Source: Chrysoperla carnea
Taxonomy: Eukaryota > Arthropoda > Insecta > Neuroptera > Chrysopidae
Length of the DNA stretch: 64,000 bases
Assembly (NCBI RefSeq): GCF_905475395.1
Contig: NC_058338.1
Span: forward strand, 91,187,435 to 91,251,434
Reading direction: 5' to 3'
Shown here: one piece after another, positions 22,847 to 34,085 of the stretch
Layout of the letters: the number at the start of each line of letters is the position of its first letter
How positions within the stretch are numbered: position 1 is the stretch's first letter
Position numbers and translations under genes: made by a program
The notes under the pieces: generated by a model
Database searches by the model: none
Told to the model about the DNA's origin: nothing
Seen by the model: only the letters and a program-made list of their open reading frames with translations

Positions 22847-24104
22847 TAATTTGTGGTTTATCACGAGAATGAGTACGTTTGTGATTGATTAAATTGCCTT
22901 GTTGAGCGAAAGTTCTATAACAAATACCACAAGAAAATGGTTTTTCTCCAGTATGTATAAGTTTATGTCGAAGTAAAATACTTTGTTGATTAAATGTTTT
23001 TTCACAAATATCACATGAAAATGGTTTTTCACCGGTGTGCGTACGTTTATGTTGACTAAGACTACTATCGTAACTAAATGTTTTACAACAGATATCACAC
23101 GAAAATGGTTTTTCTTTTACACCATTATGTATAAGTTTATGTCTATTTAAATTACTTTGTTGTGTAAATGATTTATCACAGAAAGCACATGAAAATGGTT
23201 TTTCACCACTATGTTTTCTTTTATGTTCGATTAAACCACTTTTCCGTGTAAATGTTTTATCACAATTATCACATTGAAATGGTTTTTCTTCTGCATGAAT
23301 AAATTTATGTTTATATAAACTATTTTGTTGAGAAAACTTTTTTAAACAAATATCACACGAAAATAATTTTTCCACATTATGAGTTCTTTTATGTTGAGTT
23401 AAATCACTTCGTTCATCAAATTTTTCCTTACAAATATCACATGAAAAACGTTTTTCACCCTCTTTTTCTCGCACGTGTATTAGTTTATGTTTAGTTAAAT
23501 GACTTTTCACATTAAATGATTTAACACAAAGATCACATGAAAATGGTTTTTCACCGGTATGAATACGTATATGATTCACTAAATTACCTTGTTGTGTAAA
23601 CGATTTATAACAGATATCACATGAAAATGGTTTTTCTCCATTATGAGTTCGTTTATGTGGAATTAACATACTTTGGTGTGCAAATGTTTTATCACAAACA
23701 TCACATGGAAAACTATTCACTTTTGTATGTTGATTTCGAAAATGAGTCTTTAAATGATTTTGATCTTTAAATGTTTTCTTACAAACTTCACATGAAAAAC
23801 GTTCATTTTCAGTTGAAATTCGTGGAAATTCTTCTGGTGTTTCATCCTTAATTATGAATTCTGTATTTAATTCCTTTTCAAGTTTAATATTTTCAATATT
23901 TTTATGTTTAATATTTTCATCATTTATTCGATTTTGAATTAGTTCTTGATTCAGTGCATTTTCGTCTAAAATTTCTTCTTTAATTATTGATTTTATAATA
24001 AATTTATTTTCATGTTTAATTTTTTCATTCTTTATATGAATTGGTTCATGTTCTGATAAAACGTTTTCATCTAGTATTTCTTCTTTAATAAATATATGTT
24101 CCAT
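22830..24104 (-). CDS. C2H2 zinc-finger protein, 11 fingers, single exon
   Basis: 424 aa. Residues 1-100 are acidic/basic and hold no known domain, but repeat the motif IKEEILDEN at 6-14 and 41-49 and contain six psi-K-x-E tetrapeptides (Lys 7, 25, 30, 42, 74, 86), the consensus for SUMO attachment. From residue 103 to His412 there are eleven C2H2 fingers, mostly joined by the GEKPFSCDIC linker; linkers 4-5 (VREKEGEKR) and 8-9 (NGVKEKP) are longer. Expected role: nuclear sequence-specific DNA binding; targets unknown. The stop codon and last residues lie in an inserted MITE (22514-22846), so the present C-terminus is not ancestral. The frame is otherwise open. There is no ZAD, BTB or KRAB domain. 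A relic of a related gene lies at 12445-12800. Confidence 0.88.
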   Translation of the reverse strand: MEHIFIKEEILDENVLSEHEPIHIKNEKIKHENKFIIKSIIKEEILDENALNQELIQNRINDENIKHKNIENIKLEKELNTEFIIKDETPEEFPRISTENERFSCEVCKKTFKDQNHLKTHFRNQHTKVNSFPCDVCDKTFAHQSMLIPHKRTHNGEKPFSCDICYKSFTQQGNLVNHIRIHTGEKPFSCDLCVKSFNVKSHLTKHKLIHVREKEGEKRFSCDICKEKFDERSDLTQHKRTHNVEKLFSCDICLKKFSQQNSLYKHKFIHAEEKPFQCDNCDKTFTRKSGLIEHKRKHSGEKPFSCAFCDKSFTQQSNLNRHKLIHNGVKEKPFSCDICCKTFSYDSSLSQHKRTHTGEKPFSCDICEKTFNQQSILLRHKLIHTGEKPFSCGICYRTFAQQGNLINHKRTHSRDKPQIIQGVP

Positions 24105-24318
24105 TTTTTCTAATATTTAAGCTTAAGTTTTTCTTTACTGGTAAACAAAATATAAGATTATTGACAGCTGACGTTTCGTTGTTGTTTTGTCTGACATTAT
24201 TATTTATGGAGATTTTCACTACCAAACGTAATCACATGATGGCAGCACCAGTACGGGTTCTAATGCCGACAAAACATATTACAATCAAAGAGTATAGGAT
24301 AGAAGAGAGCCGAAATAT

Positions 24319-25538
24319 AATAGGGTATTATCGTTAGTCAAAAATAAATCACGAAATTTGAAAAAAGTTAAAATTTATGTAAAAATATACTTAAATATTG
24401 TGATTTCGAGTCATTTTTCTTTTAAAATATTAAAATTAAAAATCGTAATTTTTAAACTGTATATCACGTGACCTAAAACGCGGGCAATCCCTGCTGTGAT
24501 GTCATATCGGTATGAGCCATAGACCATCAGCTAGTTCAGTGTAGACAGCTGGATATAATGTACACATAAATAATAAGTATTTATATTTATTATAACTAGC
24601 TAAAAGTATAACTTTGTAATGGCTCGCGAATGGTATCATATAAAATAGATCCATATGTTGTTTGGCGCTGTGAAAATATTCAATTCATTTTTTATTTTAA
24701 ATTTATGACAAATACAACAAAAACCCAATCTCAAAATTTTCTGCATACATTTTAAAATTAATATCATCTCGATAAAGATATAATTCTTCTTGATCTTGTT
24801 TTCGTCGTTTCCGATCATCACCCATTAATGATCGATTACGATCACCTTCTTTACGACCCGTGAACGTACGACGTTGTGTCATTTTATTGCTTTAATAACA
24901 ATTAATTAATAACTTTAAAATTATAATAACTATAATTAAAATTTTTTCATTACTTGTATTAATATCACTTAATTTTTTTAGTTATTCTACCGTAGAACTG
25001 CAAAAATTAATTGTTTATATTTTGTTATCACGTTTTTTGTATTTTTCATTGACTTTTTTTAATACTTGAAAGAATCTACAGATGGCCACTCAATTAAAAT
25101 TAATATTAAATGTAGCCAATTATATATTAGTATTAAATGTAGCTCACAGATGGAGCCACTGTCTCTACATATATATATAGATATATACATACATATAAGA
25201 AATAAAAAATACTGTTTTTTATTATTTGTTATTTATATAATTATTTCTAAAAATAATGATTGATAACACATCTAGACATAAATATGAAACTACAACATTT
25301 CATTTCATGTATAAATCTTTTGTATTTTTTTTGTAAAGTTTACCACCAAAACGTTACATTTTTACCTAATTACGTCATCAAATTGGATGCCCGCGTTTTT
25401 GACAGTTTAAAAAAGGTTTAAAATTTAAGTTTTTGGCAAGAAAGCGTGTGTATTTTTCCAAAATAAATTTTTGGTGGCATTTTATTAGCAAAATCAACAT
25501 TTTGAAGTACTTTTTCAAAAATAGTGCAATACTCTATT
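24319..25538 (-). mobile_element. B element, copy 3, split by ~770 bp of foreign DNA
   Basis: One half is 24319-24595 and the other 25368-25538; both termini are intact (AATAGGGTATT and AATACTCTATT). The foreign block replaces about 38 bp of B and contains the unidentified frame at 24703-24882. Confidence 0.75.
24703..24882 (-). CDS. unidentified 59-codon open frame or first exon
   Basis: Starts MTQRRTFTGRKEGDRNRSLM, continues with a charged stretch (DDRKRRKQDQEELYLYRDD) and then INFKMYAENFE. Composition and codon pattern look like real protein, unlike the surrounding AT-rich DNA, but I do not recognise the family. A donor-like GTATGC lies within the codons for Met-Tyr-Ala, so this may be a first coding exon whose partner is elsewhere. 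It sits in about 770 bp of unrelated DNA that splits a B-family element, so it could be a captured or stranded gene fragment. Confidence 0.35.
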   Translation of the reverse strand: MTQRRTFTGRKEGDRNRSLMGDDRKRRKQDQEELYLYRDDINFKMYAENFEIGFLLYLS

Positions 25539-25984
25539 GTAAGTGACAACTGGAGTCTGTGGCGATCATCTACTAAGTTTGTTGGCCTTTGTTGGCGTTT
25601 ATTAAGTTTAACTACTTTGTGCGACTATTAACTATGAAGTCTGAAAACCCTACTTTCGCTCTACGTATACTACGATTTTACATTAGTTCTTATGGGCTGC
25701 TCTACTCTATCCTGTACTCTTTGAATACAATTTTCAGTAAGCGCTTTCAAATTATTCTCATAAATTAAAAGCAATTATTATATAAAATATTTTTAAAGAT
25801 TTTATGAATCAATTTAATATTTTTAGACAATCTACGATTTACATATAATTATCTTATGATGATTACCACAATTATGCAAAGATTTCTTTTCCGGGGTTAT
25901 TTTTTGTTTGACCTATACACAGCCAGGCACGGTACAACAAAATTATGTTACCTACATAACAATATTTCAACCCATTCAAGTATT

Positions 25985-26070
25985 AAGTTAGGTGAAGTAC
26001 ATTGGCTGCCCACGGCTCACGAAGGACATAGGGCCCATTGTGATACCAATTTTTTGCTGATTATTACAGA
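25985..26070 (-). mobile_element. short 3' UTR fragment of the same R1/I-like LINE
   Basis: The + strand text GGACATAGGGCCCATTGTGA matches GACCATAGGGTCCGTTGTGA at 54890-54910, so this is a second, tiny copy of that LINE's 3' end. Confidence 0.5.
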
Positions 26071-26642
26071 TCTGAAATAGAGAATATGCATGATTTTTTT
26101 GTTTTGCTTTCCTTAAACAACAGAGAAAAATTATTTTTCGAATAAATATAAAAACAACTCTTTCTAGTAGAATAGATTTAGCATAGAGTAGCTATGGTAG
26201 CATATGGCCGTAGTAGCATCTGACGTCACAGTATCTGTCGCATTTCTCTGTCTAATTAGTTGTTTAAAATGCTTATTATAAAATCAATCGCTTCTCTTGG
26301 CCAATTATAATTTTATTTCACTTAAACTGCATACGTTATCTCACACATTATCGTAAATGGCTTGCGATTGTAAATGTTGGGTTTATATTTGTGTTTTTAA
26401 TGTATGATACATTGCAATTAGGAAACTGGAAACAGACAAGGGGAAACATTCTTAATGGCATAAGATTATTTTGGCCTGTTAAATTTGAGGGAGTTTTTCC
26501 GATTTTCAAGGGAAATTGGGAATGAATTTTGGGAGTTCGACACAAAGTTCGACACTACAAAAAAAGGAATTCAATAAAATAGCTTTGAATTAAAATTTAT
26601 GGAAGACATAAAGTTTTGGACAAATACACATCATGTGATTTT

Positions 26643-26728
26643 CCTAGTTTTTATATTCCATAGTACACTAGTTATAAAAATAAAAAACAAACTTTTATAA
26701 CTAGTGTGCTATAGAATGTAAAAACTGG
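26643..26728. repeat. short hairpin, ~36-bp imperfect arms
   Basis: CCTAGTTTTTATATTCCATA...ACTAGTTATAAAA pairs with TTTTATAACTAGTGTGCTAT...AAAACTGG across a 13-bp spacer. Confidence 0.75.
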
Positions 26729-28171
26729 ATAAATTGATAATTTAATAGTGTTATGTATTCAAATATTTCAAAAAACTCGTAATAATTTTGAGTGTAGTTC
26801 AAAATAATGAATAAATTCAGTCATGAAAATCGGTATATGGGTATGAAACATTATTCTAAACAACTTCTTCTAATAATTTTTTTTCGATATCTCTAACCAT
26901 CTCTGACGCTAGGCAAAATAATAAGAATCGGTCCTATTTGTGAATTTTTAGTTTTTCACGTTAACCCTATTGGTTTTATAATCGGACACCAATAATTAAT
27001 TTTATATTTTGTTTATTTAAATTAATTATTATAAAGAAAAATACATCCATTATATAAAAATACACATTACAAAATCATACTCATTTCTACATTCTGTCAT
27101 AAAGAATTATTACTACTATTTTCAACTACCCATGGTAGCAAAACATCGTACTACAGTACTACAGTTCATAATATATAAACTAAGCAAAATATCGCTAAAC
27201 ATGATAACTGTGATGTTACGATGTTAATAATTCCAACAAACCCATGTCTTCATCTTAAATAAAAACCAAAAGGATAAAAAACCATGCATGACGCTAGAAA
27301 TATTATGAAAATGTCTAGACAATTCGGTATTTGTCTCAATTTTTTTTAAACCTACAATAGAAGTACTTAATTACTTTTTTAATCATGTGCAAAACTCAAT
27401 TAAATTATCACAATAATTAAATGATATAATCGATTATTATTTCTGATTATAGTTAGCAGCTAAAATGCATTCATTATAACTATCAATTAATTAAGATAAA
27501 CTCGTTGAATAATCAATATAGTACATCCTATCGTTTATAACGATATTATAACAGAATTCAAATTCGGAAATATTTTTATAAGATTTTGGTGACATTCCAG
27601 ACAAAAAGCTCTTAGTTTCTCCTCTGGGATTTCTTCCAGGATTGATGGATCCAAGGTTTCGGACCCAAAAACATTCTAAATCTGAAGCCCTGTAGATTTA
27701 TACAGGTGAAAATAACATGCAAAGTTTGAACGTTCTCCATAAAAGCCCTACAAGTGGGATAATCTAAGAATGAAAAAAACATAGAAAATAATCTAAATCT
27801 CTGGATTATTGGCATGGTTGAAACTTAAAGTAGAAACTTTTTACAGAGTTGCCCGATTTCGATCATTCCTTTTTTATTGAATAGGGTATACTTCGAAGTT
27901 GGTATCATATAAATTTTAAATAGAATTCGTCTTTTAGGGTAGAAAAATAAAGAATGATTGATTATTGCTCCCCACTAAATTATCTGTGAATCGAGTTTTA
28001 GGTACGTGTGTTCTCCGATTTCTCCGCCAATTGTGAAACGAGTTTGAAAGGATATACTTTCGAGTTGATCTCACTTAAAATAATGAATGAGATCTCATAA
28101 TTATTTCATCATAATCGGTTTAATAGTCTTTAACATATGGGCTAATACGTGTAAGTGACTTGACTTCATTT

Positions 28172-28586
28172 ATTAAAGTAGTCAGGCTGTTGTGTAGTCA
28201 ACTAGGCAATTTGTATGTCGTAAATGTAATAAAATGCTCTTAAAATATGGTAAAAGCGTAAAAAACCAAAGTTTTTTTTATGTTTTATTTTTGGAAAATA
28301 CCGTAAGGCAATGTTTTTTTTTTCATAAACAGAATCTGTAATATCTTTTTTTCATGATGAAAACTTTTTTTAAGCTCAATCACCGATTAATTTTTGTACA
28401 ATTAACATTATTGTGAGTTCTTCCATAAGATACTGTGTTAAAAATCAAAATTTTAAAATGAAATAATTCAAAATTTTGTCCCGCAAGATGCCCCAAAACT
28501 GTGTTGTAATCAAGGAACTTTGAACTATCAATTACCGCAAAAAATAAGCATTCACCATACTTGCTCAAACAGCCGGACTACTTTAA
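28172..28586. mobile_element. G element (MITE), copy 2
   Basis: TTAAAGTAGTCAGGCTG ... CAGCCGGACTACTTTAA. It aligns with the reverse complement of copy 1. Confidence 0.8.
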
Positions 28587-28828
28587 GTTGTAGTGAACAA
28601 TTTATATCACAAAAAAAAAACTATTTGTTTTATTGACGTTTAACATATTTCACTACAATAATTGATTCACAAGAGCTTGCACTATTTTTTTGATTGTTAA
28701 CTTGATTAAAATGAACTTATATATTGTACTGTAGTTAACTTGAAGAGTCTGTATTGTTATCTGACCGTATCGCACGCTGTGCGTCGTTTATATAGTTACA
28801 GTCAATTATTACCGTAGAGTCTAGCAAA

Positions 28829-28846
28829 TTCTGGAACATTCACGTG
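28829..28846 (+). promoter_or_regulatory. heat-shock-element-like site overlapping an E-box
   Basis: TTCTGGAACATTC is a perfect three-unit HSE pattern (TTCnnGAAnnTTC) and its last C starts CACGTG. A 28-bp perfect palindrome follows at 28926-28953. There is no recognisable gene downstream within 7 kb, so function is doubtful. Confidence 0.25.
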
Positions 28847-29537
28847 TAATCTATTGCATATATTTTACTTGTATATGTTTTCTATCTCTGTTTTAGTAAT
28901 ATAAAACGGTATTGTTTTTTTTCTTTTTAGAATTGTCTAGAATTCTAGACAATTCTATAGTATTTCAAAATTACATTTGTTTTTAAGAAAGTTCTACAAA
29001 GTGTATTCATAGTCGAAGGTTGTTGCTGTTACCACAGTTGTCCTACAAAGTACAAGGATCACTCACTAAAAAGTATTAAATAAAAAATTTTTTGCAAAAA
29101 ATAGACATTAAAATTAGTTTTTACTTTTTTGTATATTTTCTGTCGTTTTTTTTTTTGCAAATTCTTTAAACACGTAAAAAATGCGTATTTTCTAAAGACT
29201 TCAATTACAATATAATAGTTGAATATACTTTACTTTTTAATAACGATTTGCATTAAATTTAGATAAAAATTTTTATTTGCATGTCACAAAATACAAACAA
29301 ATTGTAAATTTTTATAAAAATAGGTACAACCACCAAATCCGTATGTTTGGTGCCAGTTATAACAGTTATACCGGATGTGTCAAAAGTAGTGACCAGAAGA
29401 AAATTGATGAATAGTGCACGGGACTCTAAAACGAAGGTTATTAGGGCTTCGTTAATTCCCTCAGCGTTCCTTTGCTGTTTTTCTTAAATTTTAGGTTTTT
29501 GAAAGTAAACTCTGTAAATATTAAACCTAACAAAAAA

Positions 29538-30085
29538 ACAAGTGAAAACAAACAATTGAATGAGTTAATTGTTGAAATACCATGCATAGTCAGTGTTGAT
29601 TTCTTTGTCACATTACACATACAAACATGTGACACATACATAACTGTTAATCAAGTATAGTACATTTTATAAAATTTCCGCCTAAATGGCGCCCTCACGG
29701 GTAAACAGTGATGTTTACGAAAAAATGTTTCAAACAAAAGTTGTTTAATTTTTGATAAGGAACATTTTTTTCATTTAAACTTTTGTTCTATCTCTAATGA
29801 TTTACAAGATGGGTCCTACGGACCCAAGACTCAATTGACCTATGATGCTCATTTACGAACTTGACCTCACTTTTTACGTCCTGAGTACGCTGTAAAAATT
29901 TCAGCTCGATTTATTTTTTCGTTTTTGAGTTATCGTGTCCACAGACGCACGGACGGACAACCGGAAATGGACTAATTAGGTGATTTTATGAACACCTATG
30001 ACAAAATTTTTTTCCTAGCATCATTATTTTTAAGCGTTACAAACTTGGGACTAAACTTAATATATTTCATATATACATGGTATAT
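29538..30085 (-). mobile_element. A element, copy 3
   Basis: Near full length, reversed: CAAGTGAAAACAAACAATTG at its left and ATATACATGGTATA at its right. The GTCY array is short (29942-29960). Confidence 0.8.
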
Positions 30086-30634
30086 AATGAGCTGTAGTAA
30101 ATTATAATTAAATGTATGTCTTAAAACTTTGCTTATCATAAAAATTTCGGTTTTCTTACTATTAGTCGAGAACTTATTAAAATTATAGACAATAATTAAC
30201 GAAACTTTTACTCGAATCAGATTGAAAAAAGTCAGAAGAATTTTCGTCTTGGAATACTTTTCCTTATTCATTACTTTTTTTGCAACTCACTACTTTTGTG
30301 CACCTTGTATTTAGGCTTTACATTTTTATTGTTTTTTTTTTTGTTCACAAGAGGATTTCTGACTTATTTTTTTCCAGTAAGCCATATTTAAATAATCACA
30401 AAAAAAATTTTGCGAAAATATTTTTTTTTTTAATAAAATTTTTATTTTATTTGTGTTTGTAATATAAATATTGATTTTTCATACTTTATTACTAACAATA
30501 TTATAAGGGGTTATAAGTTTAGTCAAAAGTTTGTAACACATAGAAATGTCGAATCTAGACAAATTTGCTTAAATTCTAGGCAGGTTCTTTCTACTCGTTG
30601 CAGACTGTTCTTGATTATGCATTTTCTGATGTAT

Positions 30635-31530
30635 TAAGACCCGGTGAAATCCGTCATTGAGCATGAATAATTTTCGCATGGAAAATTTTTGCAAGATCCC
30701 TTTTAAAAATGCTCCTTAACGTAAAAGTGCATATTACCGGTAGGAAACCCGGTAGGATTTTGTTTAAACTAATTTTTTGTTTAACAAATAAATAATATTA
30801 ATCGAATCGCTTTGGAAAAATTATATTATTTAATTGGGGTCAAAATTAAAAAAAAAAATTTCTTTGATATTTTTCTCTAAACCCTCCACTTTTCGAATAA
30901 AAAATTCATAAATTTTTTCGAACTCCTCTGTTAATTTGACTTTATTTTAAGTCGATCGGTGAAAATCCCATCTTTTTATAGTATGTATAAAACAGAAAAT
31001 CGTTATTTTTGGGTGGTTTTTTGCGCGCTATTTTAATAATTTACAATCAAGTACTTAAAATGAAATTAAGCCAAAAATTTTTGCGAGATGTTGTTGAGTA
31101 AGCTTTACACTACAAATAAAAATTGTATACATAGTAAAAAAAAAAAAAATTTTTAATTTTACGAATTTTTTACTCGAAAACTGAAGGGTTTAGAGAAAAA
31201 TTTCTAAGAACATTTCAGTTAATTTTGACCTCAATTATATTTAAATTATATATAAAACTAAACCAATTTAAGGTTATTCTGGCTTTGTTTTTAATTCATT
31301 CAAAAAATTCGGTTTGCTTTGTTTATTTGGTTATTTTTGTTATTTTTGATTTTTTTTTATCTTGTAACCCCCTACGGAAAAAAATTCTAGAGCCGTGCCT
31401 GCAATATCCTACCGGGTAACCCACCGGCCACCTGTACTTATAAGCTCAAGGGCATTTCTTAAATGGTTTCCTGAAAAAATTATCAATGCGAAAATTCATC
31501 ATGCTCAATGATGGATTTTTCCGGGTCTAA
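30635..31530. mobile_element. fold-back element with long inverted arms
   Basis: TTAAGACCCGG at the left and CCGGGTCTAA at the right. Arms of several hundred bp include TTGAGCATGA / TCATGCTCAA, ATTACCGGTAGGAAACCCGG / CTACCGGGTAACCCACCGG and a GGGTCAAAATTAA / TTAATTTTGACC block. A direct repeat of ~35 bp (TTGATTATGCAT) flanks it at 30597-30630 and 31533-31566. Confidence 0.75.
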
Positions 31531-31566
31531 CTCGTTGTAGACTGTTTTTGATTATGCATTATCTTA

Positions 31567-32689
31567 CGAAAAGTCTATGGAAAATATGGTAATTCTATGC
31601 ATATTATCATTTTTCAATGAATAGGTGTAAAAAAAGGACAAAAAACCCTATCTGTCTACTCCATATTTCTAATTATGTACCTAATTATTACAGAAAGAAA
31701 TTCAGTTTATTATCCAGCGAATTTCTTGATCCACTTCTAAACTTTTATAAAATTTAGAGATAACATTTTTTACCGTTATTTAACCAATTATTTGCGAAAA
31801 AACAAACCCATACTTTGTACGTTTTAACGTAGAAGTTATATATTTGTAAATTTACCATAAATCTTAAATTTTATACTTTCATCTCTTTTTCTTGGTCAAT
31901 TTAACTTAAAATATAATAGGTTCGAGATCTCATACGACATCATTTTCTGTCGAAATTTTTAATTATATCAGTTTTTCGTGCCCAAAATTTGTCCGCTTTA
32001 TTTATTCTTTACTATTTATAACTAGCTAGACCCGTAAGGAACTCCACTTCTGTAGTTACCGAAACCCGTGGCTGCTCTGTACCTATGGCTAAAAACATCA
32101 AACAAAAAATTTCGTAGAAAAAAAAACGTGAGATCTTGGGGCCTCAAAGATATATACTGTTTTTACATTTTCAAAAAGAAAAATTAGAAAGAGAAAATAC
32201 ACAAATAACTATAATAAATGAATTCTAACATTAATTTAAAAAAAAAAAAAAATTAAACAGTCGGAAAACGGAAATTTTTAAAAGAGCAGTAAATTTCGAT
32301 GATATATAAAAATAAATTAAACATTGTTCTAGATCGATTTAAATATTTAAATATAATTTAATACATAATATATAAACAATTAAATTAATTATATATTCTA
32401 GAATTGTTATTTTTTTAATAATTTTTTTTAGTTATATTTAATAAAGATATAATCAAGTGTGTGTTAGACTATTCCTTGTATGGTTCTTAGGAAATGATCA
32501 AAATGAATAATATTTCAGTAATCCTAGCTGAAATGCTATATAGTAAATCGTATTTTTTGAGGGAAGCCCGACTTTTTGGTTGCGATTAGAATGGTCAAAG
32601 ATTAGTTTAAATTTGAAAATGCGGGATTCTACCCCTTAAGGGAAGGTTGCCATCTTGTTTTAAAGGGATGAGTTTTTTGCAAACGGATG
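31567..32689. other. intergenic, no gene
   Basis: Contains ACCCGTAAGGAACTCCACTT...TTTCGTAGAAAA (32028-32130), which recurs near 42737-42820 as ACCCGAGAGGAATTCCACTT, so it is a dispersed repeat. Confidence 0.45.
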
Positions 32690-32930
32690 AACCTATTTTG
32701 ATTTTTTTTAATTCGTTTGAAAGTTAATTTAATAGAAAGTGTTCTTATCTTTGTTTAAAGTACGAATTTAGGGCTCCGTATCCGGAACAACTAAAAAATA
32801 GGCGATGCTCTTCAAAATCGGTTCAGTTTGGAGAAGGCTCTATGGAAAAAAATAATTTAATGGAGAGTGTTATTAGATATGTTTCAAGTGATAGTTTAGG
32901 GTTTCGTATTCGAAAAATTTGTCTGGGGTT
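32690..32930. repeat. F repeat fragment, reversed
   Basis: GCAAACGGATGAACCTATTT, then GGGCTCCGTATCCGGAAC and GGTTTCGTATTCG: the F blocks on the opposite strand. Confidence 0.55.
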
Positions 32931-33065
32931 TTTTAAATTTTTTAATTTTCACTTGTACATTGATTGACCTAACGTAGAGGATTGAAATCTTGGAGTTAGG
33001 GGCATTGATATTTATGAGTTTCTATGTAATGAATTAAAAATAGAATTCGTTCAGAATCAAGATTT

Positions 33066-33913
33066 TTATACCATGTATATATGTAATATGCAAGGTATAT
33101 TAAGCTTAGTCCCAAGTTTGTAACGCTTAAAAATATTGATGATACAAAAAAAAAAATTTGGTATAGGTGTTCATAGAATCACCTAATTAATCCATTTCCA
33201 GTTGTCTGTCTATCCTCTATTTGTCGTCTGTCTGTCGTCTGTCTGTCATCTGTCTGTCGTCTGTCTGTCGTCTGTCTGTCGTCTGTCTGTCGTATGTCTG
33301 TCGTCTGTCTGTCGTCTGTCTGTCGTCTGTCTGTCGTCTGTCTGTCGTCTGCCTGTCGTCTGTCTGTCGTCTGTCTGTCGTCTGTCTGTCGTCTGTCTGT
33401 CGTCTGTCTGTCGTCTGTCTGTCGTCTGTCTGTCGTCTGTCTGTCGCCTGTCTGTCGTCTGTCTGTCGTCTGTCTGTCGTCTGTCTGTCGTCTGTCTGTC
33501 GTCCGTCATCACAATTACTCAAAAACGAAAACAGATATCAAGCTAAAATTTTAATAGCGTGCTGAGGACGTAACAAGTGAGGTCAAGTTCGTAAATGAGC
33601 AACATAGGTCAATTGGGTCTTGGGTCCGTAGGAGTATTAGTTCCGTAAACCGTTAGAGATAGAACAAAAGTTTAAATGTAAAAAATGTTCTTTATAAAAA
33701 AATATACAACTTTTGTTTAAAACATTTTTTCGTAAACATCACTGTTTACCCGTGAGAGCGTAAATTATGCGCAAATTGTATAGTATATGTGTTATGGCTA
33801 TATCAGTTATATATTTGTGACATGTATGTATGTGTAATGTAACAGAGTAATCAACACAGTCTATACATGATATTTCAACAATTAACTGAGTCAATTGTTT
33901 GTTTTCATTTGTT
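33066..33913 (+). mobile_element. A element, copy 4 with expanded minisatellite
   Basis: Full length. The normal 10-30 bp GTCY tract has grown to about 286 bp (33223-33508). The rest matches the family: CCCAAGTTTGTAACGCTTAA, the GGTCCGTAGGA block and GTCAATTGTTTGTTTTCATT. Confidence 0.85.
33223..33508 (+). repeat. 11-bp minisatellite (CTGTCTGTCGT)n, about 26 units
   Basis: Tandem array with few variants. Since 11 is not a multiple of 3 and the unit has no stop in any frame, long Cys/Ser/Val-rich or Asp/Arg/Gln/Thr-rich open frames appear on both strands. They are artefacts of the repeat. Confidence 0.97.
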
Positions 33914-34023
33914 ATTTGAAAAATTCAACTAATATAGGCAATAATGTGATAGCAAAGGGCAAACAGCATAAGAAAATGAGAAGTGAAGGTAAGAAGTATA
34001 CATTTTTAAATTGGAATAAAAAC

Positions 34024-34085
34024 AAGTGAAATCAAACAATTGACTGAGTTAATTATTGAAATACCCTGTATAGAAGTGTTGAATA
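34024..34085 (-). mobile_element. A element terminal fragment
   Basis: AAGTGAAATCAAACAATTGACTGAG-like end, reversed relative to copy 4 and about 110 bp downstream of it. Confidence 0.6.

Larger units (their letters stand above)
25539..28171. other. intergenic, mostly unassigned
   Basis: Apart from a LINE 3' fragment (25985-26070) and a hairpin (26643-26728), nothing is recognised. Frames at 26348-26545 and 27612-27815 (-) have no motif. Confidence 0.4.

Noticed and set aside
33202-33565. Cys-rich and Asp/Arg-rich open frames over the minisatellite on both strands
   Set aside because: They follow from an 11-bp stop-free tandem repeat inside an A element.
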